Origin: Pezizomycotina sp. ARF18
Lineage: Eukaryota; Ascomycota
DNA length: 52,281 bases
NCBI GenBank assembly: GCA_002224055.1
Contig: AZLU01000128.1
Location: forward strand, 1 to 52,281
Direction: 5' to 3'
Below the pieces are notes generated by a model, which did no database searches, was not told where the DNA came from, and saw only the letters and a program-made list of their open reading frames with translations. Positions 10,454 through 22,859 of the stretch are shown piece by piece (the first letter of the stretch is position 1; the number at the start of each line of letters is the position of its first letter). The translations under genes and the position numbers were made by a program.

Positions 10454-13400
10454 ATGGACGAGATGGAATCCCCGAGGCGCAAGCCCACGTCAAGGGCGAC
10501 GCATACGCCAAACACCACCCCCTACCCACGATCTCCAAATTCCTCGAAAACCAGAAGGAAAAGGAAGCCCTCTCGAAACGTCAAGCCAAATGGACGGAAG
10601 AGCACCGCAGCAAGACGGAGCATCGTCACCACCAGACGAGGGTGCCCTCACACTCACCGCTCACCCTTCAGACTCTGACGCAACCTCCCTCACCGCACCG
10701 AAACCGTCGCCCCTGAAGCTGTAGTCTCGGACGACACCCAGCCGCCGTCGTAAAGGAGGACCAGGAGAAAGAAGGAACGCGTCGCCCACCACAGGAAGAA
10801 AAAGCAGCAACAAAAGGGTGGTTTCGGTGAGACGACGGACGTCCCCATCGGCGACGACAAGACGAACGTCCTCTTCCACCCTCCGCCGGACACGGACATC
10901 AAGCCGTCTTCTCGTCTATCCCCAAAGCCTCCGTCACGTCTCCTACGTCGTTGCCATCACGATCATGATGCTGAACTGGTTCATCATCGGCGGCGGTTTT
11001 ATGGGTTTCATGAAGTCGCTATTCCCGGCCGGAGGCGTCGCGGCAATCGTTTACTTCTTCCTGGAGGAAATTGCGGAGCATAAAGCCGTCAGGATGTTCC
11101 CAGGAACCCGCCCGCGGTGGAGAAGATACGCTACGTACACCGAGAGCGTGGAGTGGCTCACTCGCTCATCACGAATATCTGGCAGGTCGTCGGCGTGGAC
11201 GTCTTTAGGCAAGTCGCCCAGCAGGTCGAAGACCAGGTTAAGGCGGTCGTCCCTACGAACCTCATCAAGTCAAGTTCCGGATATCGGCAGGGATCTAATG
11301 CCCTGAGGATTCTCAGCATGAGGAGCCTCCCCGATAGCGAGTTTGGAGATATGGTACCTACCCACGGCCAGGACAAGGAACTCTCCGAGGAAGAGAAGAG
11401 GAAGAAGAGGAGCGATGGAGAGGGAGGAAGGCGGGATCTTTTACAACCTGGAGATTGCCTAGCGTACCATCCTACTCCTCTGGCACCGCACAAGAAGAAG
11501 ATTCACTTTGACATTGTCGTTTTGTTGGGAGTGTTCCACTGCCGTAAGTTCCTCGCCACCTTTTTAGGATCAATATTCAAGATCAAGCTAACTTGTAACT
11601 CCAGCGATTTTCGTCGAGACGCACGAACTTGTCCATGACAATCCGCGTCCGCCTGCAGATGCATCCCGACATCCCGTTCCTCAAGAGCCTGACCTTCGCT
11701 CTTACCGAGACCCCTAAAGTGCAGGCATCTGTCGCGTTGGGCTTCAGCGGTGCCTCAATCTGCTGAACCTGCCGTTCCTGGACAAGTTCATGAAGGCCAG
11801 ATCAAGCAAACACTCGAACTGGTTCAGCCCAAGAGCATGAGTAAGTATACCGTTCCACAGGATCAATGCGACGAACAAGGCTAATTTCCCTCCCAGACAT
11901 CGACATGACACTATCGTTGGTGGTTCTGACGCCATAACGGAAACCAAGCCGTTGGTCTACTCTTCCTTGTCAATCCACCGCGCCAGCAACCTCGCCCGTC
12001 AAGACCTACCGGCGGTGAGCAGATCCCTACGTCACCGTTTCCTTCTCCAAATACGAAAAAGCCAATGTGCGCTACTAGAGATGATCGTCGGTACCTGAAC
12101 CCGGGTCTGGGAGAATCTACGTGCATACTCATCACGCGGACCACATCAAACGACAAGAGCAAGTCCTCATCAAACTCTGGGACACGACAGACGTTTCCGC
12201 CGACGATGTTATCGGACAGGTCGAGGTTTGATCTGCAAGAGCTGGTTAAGACAGCGGGCAGATGTTACAAGCGTCGCGATAAGCTCCAGCACGAGGTCGC
12301 CGGAGGAGAACGCCAGGGTGAACTGTTCTGGGAGATTGGGTACTTCCCCCGCGCGGATTGAAGAAGAGTCTCATGAACGACGAACGCAGAGGCGGCGAAA
12401 GAAGCCGACCCGAGCAATCCCGACGCGGAAGTCAAGCCCACCGCGCTCAATACTCTACCGGATCCGGAGTTCCGACCGGTATTCTTTCCGTTACGGTTCA
12501 GCAGTGCATCAACCTCGACTGCCCGAATCCTCACGACGGCAAGAAGAGCCGCACGTCCAGCGTTATCAATTCTGCTTTGAGCTCACCCCTTGCACCGAAG
12601 GACTGATCAAGAGGATGACCATGAGTCTGACGGTAGCACAGCACTAAGAATAGGAGGGGCTCAGGTTCAAAATCCGTCAGGTCGATGCAGACCGCTACCA
12701 CATCGGCAACACTGCTGTCACCAAACACTCCGAAGACGACGACGACGACGACGAGCGCCCAGTCGGTGCTATCGAGAGGGATACTTGCCATCTGCTTACT
12801 GCACCGCCGACATCAACGACGGCCTCGGCCTGCGCACCGCGTCAAGTCCATCACCCGCAGCCCCATCTTCAATTCCACCGTCGAAAGCTACCTCCCCGAC
12901 TGGCGCAACCTCATCGTCACTGTCGCCGTCCGCGATTCCCGCCGTAAAGACAAAGACGCGCTCATCGGTGCCGTAGTACTTAAAGCCGCCGATATTTTCA
13001 AGAACTCGTCGCGCAGTCGCGCTGGTATACTCTTACCGGAGGCGTCGGTAGCGGTCGCGTACGCGTTGCGGTTCTTTTTAGGTCGTGCACGTCCAGGTCC
13101 CCGCGAACTCCTCGGATGGAGCGTCGGCCGCTTCGAAGTCGACGGTGAAATACTCACGAGTAAATTCGACTCGAAGAAGCTTAAAATCCGCACCGGCGGC
13201 GGTCACCGTATCTTCAAAGACGAGACGGGAACGTACAACTCCCCATTATCCGGTCGCGAACTCGAAAGCGCGAACAATCCCTCTTCCCGAACTCCCCCAC
13301 GAAGAGGAAGATGCAACTCCCCAACGGCGACGGCAGCGTCATCCGGATCCCCGTCTTCCACCGCTACCTCGCCCCCGTCATCTTCGAGTTCTTCGCCAAC

Positions 13401-14030
13401 GCCGGCGACAGAAAACCAACATACCACTCCATCGTCTGCATCCTCCCTCGTCGACAAATGAAACGCGCGATTTCACGCTTACCGTATACAAAGTCTCCGA
13501 TCCGAAGCGTACACCGCTAACGTCCTCACAAGCTACCACCGGACGAAATAAACTGCACCATGGAACCAGTCGGTACAGTTCAATTTAAGGGAGGTTTAGG
13601 AGCGGTATGTGCCGGGAGTTTAAGGACGCGATATTGGATAATGGTGATGAGGACGAGGAGGATACGTTTGAGTTTGGGAGGCGATGAATAGTATGGGGTT
13701 GAGGATGAAGGGGAGACTGATACTGGCGTTAGGTAAACAAACCCCTTCCTCCCACCCAAGTGGCTTTAAATGGTACAATGGAGATATACTAACGGTTGTG
13801 TGATTGTAGGCACGACGGTATCGTCACCGGCGCTGGTAAAGCGCGCGACCCGAATACCACCCAACTCGAAGAAATTAAGAGGGAGGGAGCGGGAGGTACA
13901 GGATGCCCACGTGCGCAATGTTGAAGAAGAGGACGCGGTCGAGGCTACGCCGCGGGGAGAAGGGCAGGAGAAGAGGAACGTCGTCGATGCTGTTAAGGCT
14001 GCTATCGTTGAGAAGAAGTCCGACTCGTAG
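10454..14030 (+). CDS. Mug190-like SMP and C2 domain protein (copy B)
   Basis: Divergent paralogue of the gene at 5185-9074. The ATG at 10454 follows a pyrimidine-rich leader. After a short basic N-terminus comes a hydrophobic hairpin (about 10940-11080, VVAITIMMLNWFIIGGGFMG), then the SMP domain, with LRILSMRSLPDSEFGD matching LSLRSLPDAVE in copy A, then two C2-like domains (DSRRKDKDALIGAVVLKAAD near 12940 parallels DSRHREHDPLIGAV in copy A) and a beta region (IPVFHRYLAPVIFEF near 13350). Introns are visible at 11545-11604, 11841-11896 and 13733-13809. The 11841 intron follows a PKSM motif, and copy A has an intron right after PKSL at the same place. Reading is broken in many places, more than in copy A; whether it is functional is unclear. 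Confidence 0.7.
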
Positions 14031-14455
14031 ATGTCGGGTCGTAATAACGGGGGTTTAAAGAATTGTTTCTTTATGGTTTAGTTTGATAATATTGGTATTA
14101 GTTAACTTTTCTTTACTTTTTTCTTTCTTTTTCTTTTTTTCTATTTTTTAGCTGGCACTACGCTTGTTTTCTTTGTCCTCTTCTTTTGTTTATGCAAGGG
14201 AAAGTAGCTCGTCGATCTCAAGAGGTTTTTTATTTTATTTCCTTTTCTTTTGTTTTATTGATTGTCTTCAGCAAAAAGCTATATCAAGTGAGAACTATCC
14301 GTGAGCGATAGCAGTTAGTTGAGATACACACAATTAGCAAGTAGTAGGTACTTGTTATATACTCATAAAAAAGATAATAAATGGATTAAAAACTTATCTA
14401 CAAAGTTACGCATTCCGTAGTCATAGTTGCCATTTTGCTTCTCACGTCGGCTTGA
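14031..14455. other. Convergent intergenic region
   Basis: Lies between the 3' ends of two convergent genes. It is T-rich on the plus strand (about 14100-14150 and 14225-14260), as expected for untranslated and termination sequence. No further gene seen. Confidence 0.5.
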
Positions 14456-15264
14456 TCACCAACCCGACCTGTATAGGACCCAGTTTATGCTACTATCAAA
14501 ATGCGCCCCATGAGCCTCCGCGTACTTCTCCATATCCCCGCTGTACTTATCCCACGTCTCCCCCTCGAAAAAAAGTTCATAGACCAAAAATACCCCTTCT
14601 GAAACCCATCCGCCAACGTTCCCGTACACACTTCTCGAGTCCTTCTGACGACCTGCCAGAAGTCAGCGGGGCAGTCTACACTTGACCCTCTGCTTTCAGC
14701 TCGATGTAGTACGCCATGGGCGCGATGTTGCCGGGTTGTAAGGCCAGGTCGACCTGCTGGTGCGTTCCATGGTAGATCCTGTCTTCGCGGGATACTTTGA
14801 CTTCCCGTCCGAGGAGGTCTTCGAGTAGAGCGCGAGTCTACTTGGAGCCAGCCTCCAGCCGCCTTTTTGCTCCCAGGCGCGCGATGTCGGGCTGCTTCTG
14901 GGAGATCCAGTCTCGGATGTGCTTGCTGGCCCATCTGCCATAACCTTCTCTGGACGTGGTGGTTTTGCGGGTATTAATAAATTAGTATCTTTGCACCCGG
15001 CGGTAGTTATTCGAAGTACCTGAGGCTTTCGAGTTACCTTGATGACAATGTCTTTTTTTTTTATTCAGAGTTTGTGTAAGGTTCTTTGAATGGACGCAGT
15101 TAAGAATTAAGGAGCGTAGGCAACGTTCTTTTCTTTTTTCTTTCTTTCTTTCTTTCTTTCTCTTTTTTACGGACCGAAGAAGTATCAGCGACCTCGATGA
15201 AATACTCGTTAGGATAGTCTGCATGGGTCTGAAGATATGCTTCTGGGCCACGCAGTGCCTCCAT
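14456..15264 (-). CDS. Possible PD-(D/E)XK nuclease-fold protein, broken
   Basis: Exon 1 starts at 15264 (MEALRGPEAYLQTHADYPNE) and reads to about 15165, followed by a purine-rich intron. Exon 2 resumes near 14975 (YGRWASKHIRDWISQKQPD) and continues to a stop at 14456-14458 after SSINWVLYRSGW. Around 14800-14690 it reads QQVDLALQPGNIAPMAYYIE followed by LKAE. The order Asp, about 17 residues, then Glu-X-Lys within a beta strand is the core arrangement of PD-(D/E)XK nucleases, and a helix with FWQVVRRTRE follows. That assignment is inference from this spacing alone. In-frame TAG codons (near 14840 and 14677) and at least one frame change interrupt it, so it may be a pseudogene. Alternative: an unrelated Pezizomycotina family. 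Confidence 0.45.
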
Positions 15265-16794
15265 TTATAGCATTTTTTTCCAACTCAACCTTCAGATAGG
15301 TTTGTTATAGTGCAACTTCAGCCCTCTTTAGACGATAATATTTTCTCAACAATCCTTGGTCTATGCAGCGGTCTAGAATCTAGAGTGCGGGAGTTGAGCG
15401 GGTGAAGCCCTCCCGATTCGGTATCGGGCCGCTTCTGCACGAACGCCAGATTCCTTCCGGTCCGCTTGTGCAGGACGCCACAGCGCTTCCGAGCAGGACG
15501 CGGGATTTTCCGCTATGAACAGCCAATAGCCATCGAAAGGTTGTATCGACATCTTAGAGATTCGTTTTTTTTTTTTTTATCCCTTGAAAAGTCATCTCAA
15601 GCACTAGAAGCATCGAAGTGTGCTTCCTATTCAAATTCTGTTTATTATGCAGCGGGAAGTAACGAGGTCTCGGAGGATCCGACGTTTGGTGAAAATAATT
15701 AACCTGCACGGGTTACTTAAACCCTTGTATAGATCCTTATTAGCCCAGATTGAGAGAGCGAAATTGGCCCATCCGAGAAAACATCTTCGATATCATTTCC
15801 GATGATTTCAAGCTCTTGGGTTTGATTTTTTGAATTAAATTGGGGGCTCGCACGGACAAGCCGTGAAAACGGTCTTGTCGGTGGAACTCTAAGCTTTCCC
15901 CTTTCCCCGTCCTTCCATCGCGCCCTAATGCTCCGTTTCCGCTCGAGTCATACGACCACTTGTACTTGCGTAATTCCGCCTTAAGCTCCCATAGCCACGA
16001 GGTCCCTGATATGGACCCCCTGGGGATAAGTGGTGTGATTTTGGGTATCACGGCCGCCAGTGCAGTGTAACACAATTCAATAACCCATTCAAGGTGATCT
16101 TCATGTCCGTATTTGGAGTCAAATAGGAGAATTTGCAGGACCGAAAGGAACAGCCGGACAAGCAACGAATTGCCGTCCGTTTGAAACGAATTGAGAAGGA
16201 TGCTCGAAAGAGGTGATACAAACCTTGGCTCATACCAGGGGGGGGGGCTGATCTAGCGGTGGGGCGATGAGCGCATAGAGTGATGTTCAAGCCTCAGGAA
16301 TTGTTTCATGTGTGGATAAACTGACTCTAGAGACCGCTGGATAGATAGTTCCTAAAAAATAACTACAGTATCCAATCGTAAGTCGTTGTGTGACAGTTAT
16401 ACCAAAGGTTCACTGGTATTATGAAGAAAATATGGCTAAGAAGGAAAGCGTATTGATTCTAAGAAAAACGATAAAAAAAATTATAAATATGAAAAATTAA
16501 TTGTAAAAACAAGAAGGACTTGATAGGGATCGTCTCGTACCCAGCCCCCCACTAGTAAACAAGGAGACAATAGGGAATTGAAATCACCATTAATGTTATT
16601 ACGAGCAGCTCCAGGCCCTTAAAATGTTCCGGAAAACTCTTGTAACTGAGAGATAATATTGCATTGGGTTCCAATAAAAATGGAAATGAAGTATGAGTAT
16701 GTAGAGCTTAGACCTCTCGATCCTTTAATGTCTTCTTTTCTTCTTGACTAAGTACGTGATTAAAAATCTGCCAGTGTCAATGGTCATGATCTTT
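15265..16794. other. AT-rich interval with one uncertain open frame
   Basis: Apart from the open frame at 15740-16165 listed separately, I see no supported gene. It has a G9 run near 16240 and several short A/T runs. Confidence 0.4.
15740..16165 (-). CDS. Hypothetical protein, 141 codons
   Basis: An open frame of 141 codons with no interruption, unusual in a window where most genes change frame. The N-terminus is hydrophobic (MLVRLFLSVLQILLF), then there is a mixed region with TALAAVIPKITPLIPRG and a basic C-terminus. I recognise no family. There is no obvious promoter, and it may be a chance open frame in AT-rich DNA. Confidence 0.25.
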   Translation of the reverse strand: MLVRLFLSVLQILLFDSKYGHEDHLEWVIELCYTALAAVIPKITPLIPRGSISGTSWLWELKAELRKYKWSYDSSGNGALGRDGRTGKGESLEFHRQDRFHGLSVRAPNLIQKIKPKSLKSSEMISKMFSRMGQFRSLNLG

Positions 16795-18412
16795 TCAAAC
16801 CATGTTATCGTTTCTCGTCCACCGTGCATCCTTCGAGGGCAGTGGCGGCGGTGCTTCAAACGGCAAATCCCACTGCCCCTCCGGATCCAAAAGTATATCG
16901 ATATCCCCACTGCGCCTCGTGAGCATTGATCCCGTCACACTGAGCGGACTCACCCCAGCCCCGACGGCTCGTTATACGTCGGACTATCATCACCGATCCG
17001 CGGCGGCCGTATCGGTATCCGCACGCTGCTCTCCAAACTCTCATTGCTCCGGCTCTTCTCCGTAGCCGTCGCCGCATCGCTGACCGTAATAACGGCAAAT
17101 ACCCACTCTCAAACCTCGAGACCAACGTTCCCAACGGCGGAACGCTCCCGTCGTCTCGCGACGGTAAGCGCGACGTCCGGATGCGTAGCTTGGCGGTTGC
17201 GTCGAGTCGCGTACAGAACGCATCACGAGCTTCCTCATACCGCCTTCCCGCCTAAACTTCCGAAACCTCTCCAGCGCCCTTCCACCGGCCGCAGTAGCGG
17301 CCGTAGCGTTGGTATCGACGCGGCGATGAGTATGCATTGCGCCTCTATGACCGTAACGATCCACATAGTAATCATCTGCTGCGTCGGTACCGTGAACAGC
17401 GGCGGCCCGTTCAGCGGCGCGTAAACAAGCGGTATCCTAACAATTGAAAACACGAACACGGCCCCCCGAACGCGAAAAGGCCGTAAAGTCCAGTCCTTTC
17501 GGTCTGCTTCAACTCCGCCTTCCAGAGTAACCAGAACGGCAAACCGTAAACGCCCGCGTCGATGACGGCGCCGATTAGCCACCCACGAAGAAGGGTGCGC
17601 GGGGGGTAGGCAGGTGTACTTTGAGGACTGCCATTTATAATTCGGGTAGGACATGACGTGTATCGGGTAGCAGGGAAGATTTCGAGGAAGGTGAATTCCG
17701 CGCCGTGGACGGCGGCGAGGACGGCAAATGTGTTTATGACTATGCGGCGGTAGGCGAAGCCGGCCTTGGAGGGCGTGAAGCGGCGGTAGGAGAAGAGGAG
17801 GATAAGCGGGAGCAGGAGTTTTGGAAGACGTTGAGGCCATCGCTGCAACGTTTAGCTGCCCGCCAGAGGAAAAAATGGAAGTTAGTTTCTTGATATTTGT
17901 TTGGTATTGACGTTGGGTTTCGGGGGAGTTTACGTTTCCGAAGTCTTGATAGTATTTATTGTATCCCTGATATACATACCCACCAGTCGGCAGCCTGTGG
18001 TTATTCTGACCGGCTGGGTCCGTCCTCATGTGTGGAAATCTCGAAAAGTGACTGGAGTTCGGATACCGTTAGTAAACCCTTCAATAGGCTCATGCTTGGA
18101 TTTTTTCCCCGTACTTACAAACCGTAACAACGGCGTACCCAGCGATCCCAGATACCATCGAGAGCAATAACCAGTCTGTATCGGCTTCGTCAGCAAAAAC
18201 CCTTCCTGCAGTTTCGTTTATAGCTCTAAAGAAAGTCGGTGAAAAGACTCACGTCATCCCATTTCAGCGCCCTCAATATTGTTCCCGAACGAACAACCTA
18301 GCGCATGCAAATAATGTTCCTAATAGTGTAAATAGCGTTGCCAGAATCGCGAGAGGCGCCAGGTTCGGTGCCGGCAAAGGCGGCTTAGTATTCGAGGGAA
18401 GTGGTAAACCAT
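16795..18412 (-). CDS. Rhodopsin-domain integral membrane protein, broken
   Basis: Resembles the large fungal family of seven-helix membrane proteins called the rhodopsin domain family, whose biochemical function is mostly unknown. Near the start (about 18400-18290) a helix reads LAPLAILATLFTLLGTLFAC followed by ARLFVR, then an intron (GTGAGT to TTTAG) and another helix (LLLSMVSGIAGYAVVTV). Later helices include LLLPLILLFSYRRFTP, INTFAVLAAVHGAEFTFLEI, LLRGWLIGAVIDAGVYGLPF and FVFSIVRIPLVYAP. The typical Lys-Glu-Arg-x-Gly-Leu-Tyr-Gly loop and the late IEAQCILIAASIPTLRPLLR helix are clear. The tail ends after WTRNDNMV at 16795-16797. The start at 18412 is tentative because the frame changes right after it. 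Several frame changes and probably two or three introns. Confidence 0.65.
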
Positions 18413-18951
18413 CTTATCTCTCGATTGGTAATAGTGAACGCCCAGTTATCGTTTATCCCGAATATAACAAAAAATGATTCCGCGGCTGTCCTCCGAGAGA
18501 TCGAGAGTGTTTTTAAAGTAAGTTTTTGTGAAGGGTTAAAAGAAACACATCGAGAGTTCTAGAGATACAATATACCACTATCTATTGGAAGAAAAAAGGA
18601 CAGAGGCCTGTTCCACAAGCTCTTTAGTAATTTTGAGAGACGACTACGCACGGTCTTCCATGGTTTATAGTGGGGTGGTCACATGGTATATAAATGGAGG
18701 GCAACCCTGGAAAGCTTAAAAAGGCCGTCGTTCAATGCCGTGTCTGCGATAACTAGTAAATGTTTCATAAAGAGCCGATTATCGCTGCTAGTCGGCTTTA
18801 TAGAGAGGAGTAGCGGTGTAGCATCAAAGGGAAGATCTTTAATTAGAAAAAACAAGTCATCAGCAGTGCTTTCGTTTACAAAGCAATTATTGTCGAGTGC
18901 GGAATCTCGGCGGTGTGATAGTACCATGGATCTGCTCAACAAAGTGGGTCC

Positions 18952-19155
18952 ATGATTTCAGGGATCAAGCGAGGAGGGGTAGGGCTGGCCCTGCTCTGGG
19001 TGGCGACTGGGCTACTGACAGGCACAGCCGGAGCCGCCGCCAGCCCGTTTCTTGAGAAAATCATGCGTGCATCCATTGAAGAGCCAAGAGATTTCGCGAA
19101 TGCAGGCCCAGTGTACATAGGGCTTCAATTGTTTGGCTCTTCTCTTGAGTTTTGA
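18952..19155 (+). CDS. Possible small secreted protein
   Basis: A 67-codon open frame inside the AT-rich block, locally richer in GC. After a short basic start it has a hydrophobic stretch (VGLALLWVATGLLTGTAGA) followed by small residues, which looks like a signal peptide, and a short polar remainder. No family recognised, no cysteine pattern and no promoter seen. It may be chance. Confidence 0.2.
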   Translation: MISGIKRGGVGLALLWVATGLLTGTAGAAASPFLEKIMRASIEEPRDFANAGPVYIGLQLFGSSLEF

Positions 19156-22100
19156 GGAACACATGAGAGTCAAGCGGCTCATGAAGTCGTCGTGATAGTA
19201 TTACATGCCCTCCGGTTCTTATTGAGTAGTCTCAAGCACGTCTTCAAAAAGAAACTTTTCTCCTTGTTTTTGCCAAATTACGCACATATCCGGTACCCGG
19301 GAGTTAACCTATCAGTGAAAGGTCATATTTATTACGCGTTGAACATCGTTCTAGAAGCGGTGAAGAACTCGAATTTCCTGCTCAAAACGTGGCTCTCTGA
19401 TTTATAACTCTATAAAGAGAAGGAAAAGGATAAGGGTCCGATCCATTCCGTTCTTCCAAAGCCCTATAAGAGTGTTTGAAGAATATTGAAACCATGGTTT
19501 CAACTCTTTACCCGAAAAGAACCTAATTTCTCTCACGATGGCGATGGATGTTTCAGATGGTGATCCAATTTAAAGCACCGTCGATGGTTCCGTTATAAAA
19601 CATATAATCTCTGGTAGCGATTAATAATAAATTCTGTACTCCTCAGAAGTTCCGAAACGCATTGGAGAAGGGCTGGATACTGAACGGCGCAACAGAAGCG
19701 AGCGAAAGGCAATGACCACGCGACAAAGATTATTTTTCCTTGTAAGGCACTGAGAAATCGCGAACTCGAAGGTCTCGTGGCGATCAGGCCGACAGCCTTG
19801 ACATCTCTGATATGTTGAATTGATGCTTTTTTATACTAGAAGAAAAAGTTAGCGATCTATTATCATGGATTCAGCTACTTAGCTGCTGACAATCTCGACA
19901 GCGTGTTGGAATCCTTCGCAGTTCATGCGATGCCCCACCCAGAGCTAAGAGCGCTTGTTTCATGATCCTAAAGAACATGGCCCCGGGTTTACAAAACCCT
20001 CGGTCGCAATCAAGTATGCCACACGAAATTCCGCCTGGGGCTGGAGAACGCCTTTGGTAACCTGAAGACCTGATCTTCCGGTCCAATATCGATATCTCCG
20101 GTTCCAGTGAGATGAAGAGTAAATGGGTATCTTTTAAAGTATATATTCCTTCTTGTCGCGGGAAGCCCTTTGTCCTTCATGTATAACTCATGCAGTCTTT
20201 CAGAAATTTTTCTTAATGCAATAAAAGTCGTGGCACCAGAAAAGCGCGTTGAGAAGTATCAAGGCGTCTATAAAAGAAACAAGAAAAGGAAGATAAGAAA
20301 AGAGATTCATATATATGAATTCCGTCTGACCTGATGTTTCGGAGTGCTATTTCATTCACTGGGAGATAGAAGCAGCTATTGCAAAGCTTACTATAATAGC
20401 TAGCCCTAACTATCCTTGTTATCTCGAGGTATTTAGAGCGAAAGCAATACGTTGTTCGCGAGAAGAATTGGTTTCGAAAATTTAAAGACCTGGCTAAGGG
20501 CTCTGATCGGTTATCGAACCATGTCGTCGAAGTCTCTTGGTCGCGATGGAGTGGATGGCGACCCGGCATATCATCACTCGAAGGAATCGATCCTAGAAGC
20601 GTTTTGGTGTACAATCAGAATCCCAATTAGCATCTACTGGATAAAAGACCGCGGCGCGAGCTTCAATCCTTACATACCTTGATATCCTTGCCTCGCGTCT
20701 TAGTAGCTCCAAGTATATGTCTACCGTAGAACTAGCAATCGGTGTCCCATCGAGATCTAAATTCCCAATGGGACCCCACACCATAAAACTTTTGATAGAA
20801 TATCACCCCACGGGACTAAGAGACTACTAGCGGTCACTTTGATATTCAAAATCTCAAGTAACGGAGATAGATGACGGTCCCTGTTTGCCGCTTCGTACAT
20901 AAAAGATTTTCATTATATAGATCAGCATTCAAGCGAGACGTGCGAAGATATATGTTCTAGAATATCTCCGGGCAATGCGGAGAACAATGCTTGAACGTTC
21001 AGAGAAGCTGCTCGAGTGCAGAGCCACGTCGCCTCGTATCCACGTTCTCGGATACAGGACTGGAAACCAAGGCACGAAAAGAATCAGGATCATAAAAGCT
21101 TTCCCTCGTGCATGAATCGTCTAGCAGCTCAACGTCAATTATTTTCACATCCAAGGTATTAGATGGGGTAAACGCGGATATGGCAAGATGTGGTCCCACA
21201 ATGGAGCGTAGCTTTGCCACGCGGTTCAGACCATGGTGTATGGCCCCCATGGAACACGTTTCCGTACACCTCGATCACATAGAAACAGTATTTGTTTACC
21301 GGAAAAAAATCCAATTTGAAATAATAACCTGCGCGTAGGACTTCGAGAAACGCTATGTGGATACATAATAGCATATTTTTCCTGATAACGGCAGGTTCAC
21401 AGCAACGATCCCTGATCGTGCCGTGGATCCGATTTTGTGGGTAAGCCCTGACCTCGAGAAGCAGAAACAATTCGGTGGTATTCTACCATGTCCCCACGCA
21501 TCTTTAAAATAATCCCATGCTTCTAGAAAAGTAAAAAAAAAAACACTAGAAGGGATTTGCCTTGTAGGATCAGGGGTCTTTGCCCTTGCGAAAAAGGATG
21601 CTCCTGGTCTTCTTTAACTTCGGGCGCTCCTCAGAGATTCTGCGTCGTCTCGACGGACAATCCTGAAGAGGGAAGAGGAAAAAAAAAAAAAAACAATGAC
21701 CCTATCTATCTCTGCGAAAATGGAGAAAGTCAGAATCCCAATCAAGTATCCCACAGACGCGAAAGATTTTGGAAATTAACGTGATCTGGTGGGACATTTC
21801 TTACCAGCCGAGGGGTCGCTTTTGCGATTTTGCGACTGAGTGCTCCCATAGCTGTCTGCCCGGGGATAAGCCGTCAAGTAATCCCAAGCCGGCTCGCCGG
21901 AACATTCAATGCTTATCACGAACCGGCATCACGGGACCTTATTTTTTTCGCCGATTACCGGGGAAAGAGGTTTTGCCAATGTCTTAGAATCAGATTGCCC
22001 TGAATAAGTCAAACGGATATATTTCGTGCTCTTGTTTTTCTTTTACTATCTTCAGCCGTAATAATGGAACGTTGAGCGCAGATGAAGCTAATGGCCTTCT

Positions 22101-22814
22101 TAGACGCCTGGCCTAGCTCGGCCGCGGAAGGGCGCAACCTCCGACACTTTGTCACCCGATTACTGCACGAAATTGTTTTATCTCGCTGGGCCCTATTGAA
22201 CCAATACGCTATGCGGCATCCCTATAAAACTATAAAAACTGGTGTATTTAAGCCATATCCACTGCTCACGCTACCTCCATAGGCGCAGAAGCATCATTCC
22301 TTCCTGAAAGTTTATGAGAACGAATGGTATGCAAATGCGATTTAATCCGGATTTCTTCCGAGCACGAATTCTCAAGGCTGCAATAACATCTTGACCAACG
22401 GCCAACTTGGAAGCCGAAAAGAAAACTGGCTCGAGATGAGTATACTTAGGCAAATTTCATTCATACAACAAACGAACGAATAAAGCGCATACATCTGATC
22501 CCGCGTTATATTTGCGATTCTTGCCGGGGTTTCATGCGAAACCTTAGTCTTTAGATCAGCGGACGAGAGGAATGGCTAAAGTATGCTTTTCATTTTATCC
22601 TACTGCGACTTGCGATAACTATAGATGAAGCCAGTAGTACTAGTCTTTTCCCAAGGAATACATGTACAAGAATCAGAAACCCCGCCACGGTATCATAGTA
22701 TCCCAACTTCTGCTTCACGCCTGCAATTCGCTCTTCCCGCCTCGCGCGGGAAAATTGCGAAAGGTTCCAGACACATTTTTCGTTGTTCGATATTTCCGGT
22801 TCATAGTTCTCTGC

Positions 22815-22815
<1 letters not shown>

Positions 22816-22856
<41 letters not shown>
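22816..22856. repeat. A41 homopolymer followed by TG repeat
   Basis: Forty-one A residues, then TTGTGTGTGTGTGTTTG. It is the longest homopolymer in the window. A poly(A) run of this length can mark the 3' end of a retroposed sequence, but I see no target-site duplication. Confidence 0.9.
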
Positions 22857-22859
<3 letters not shown>

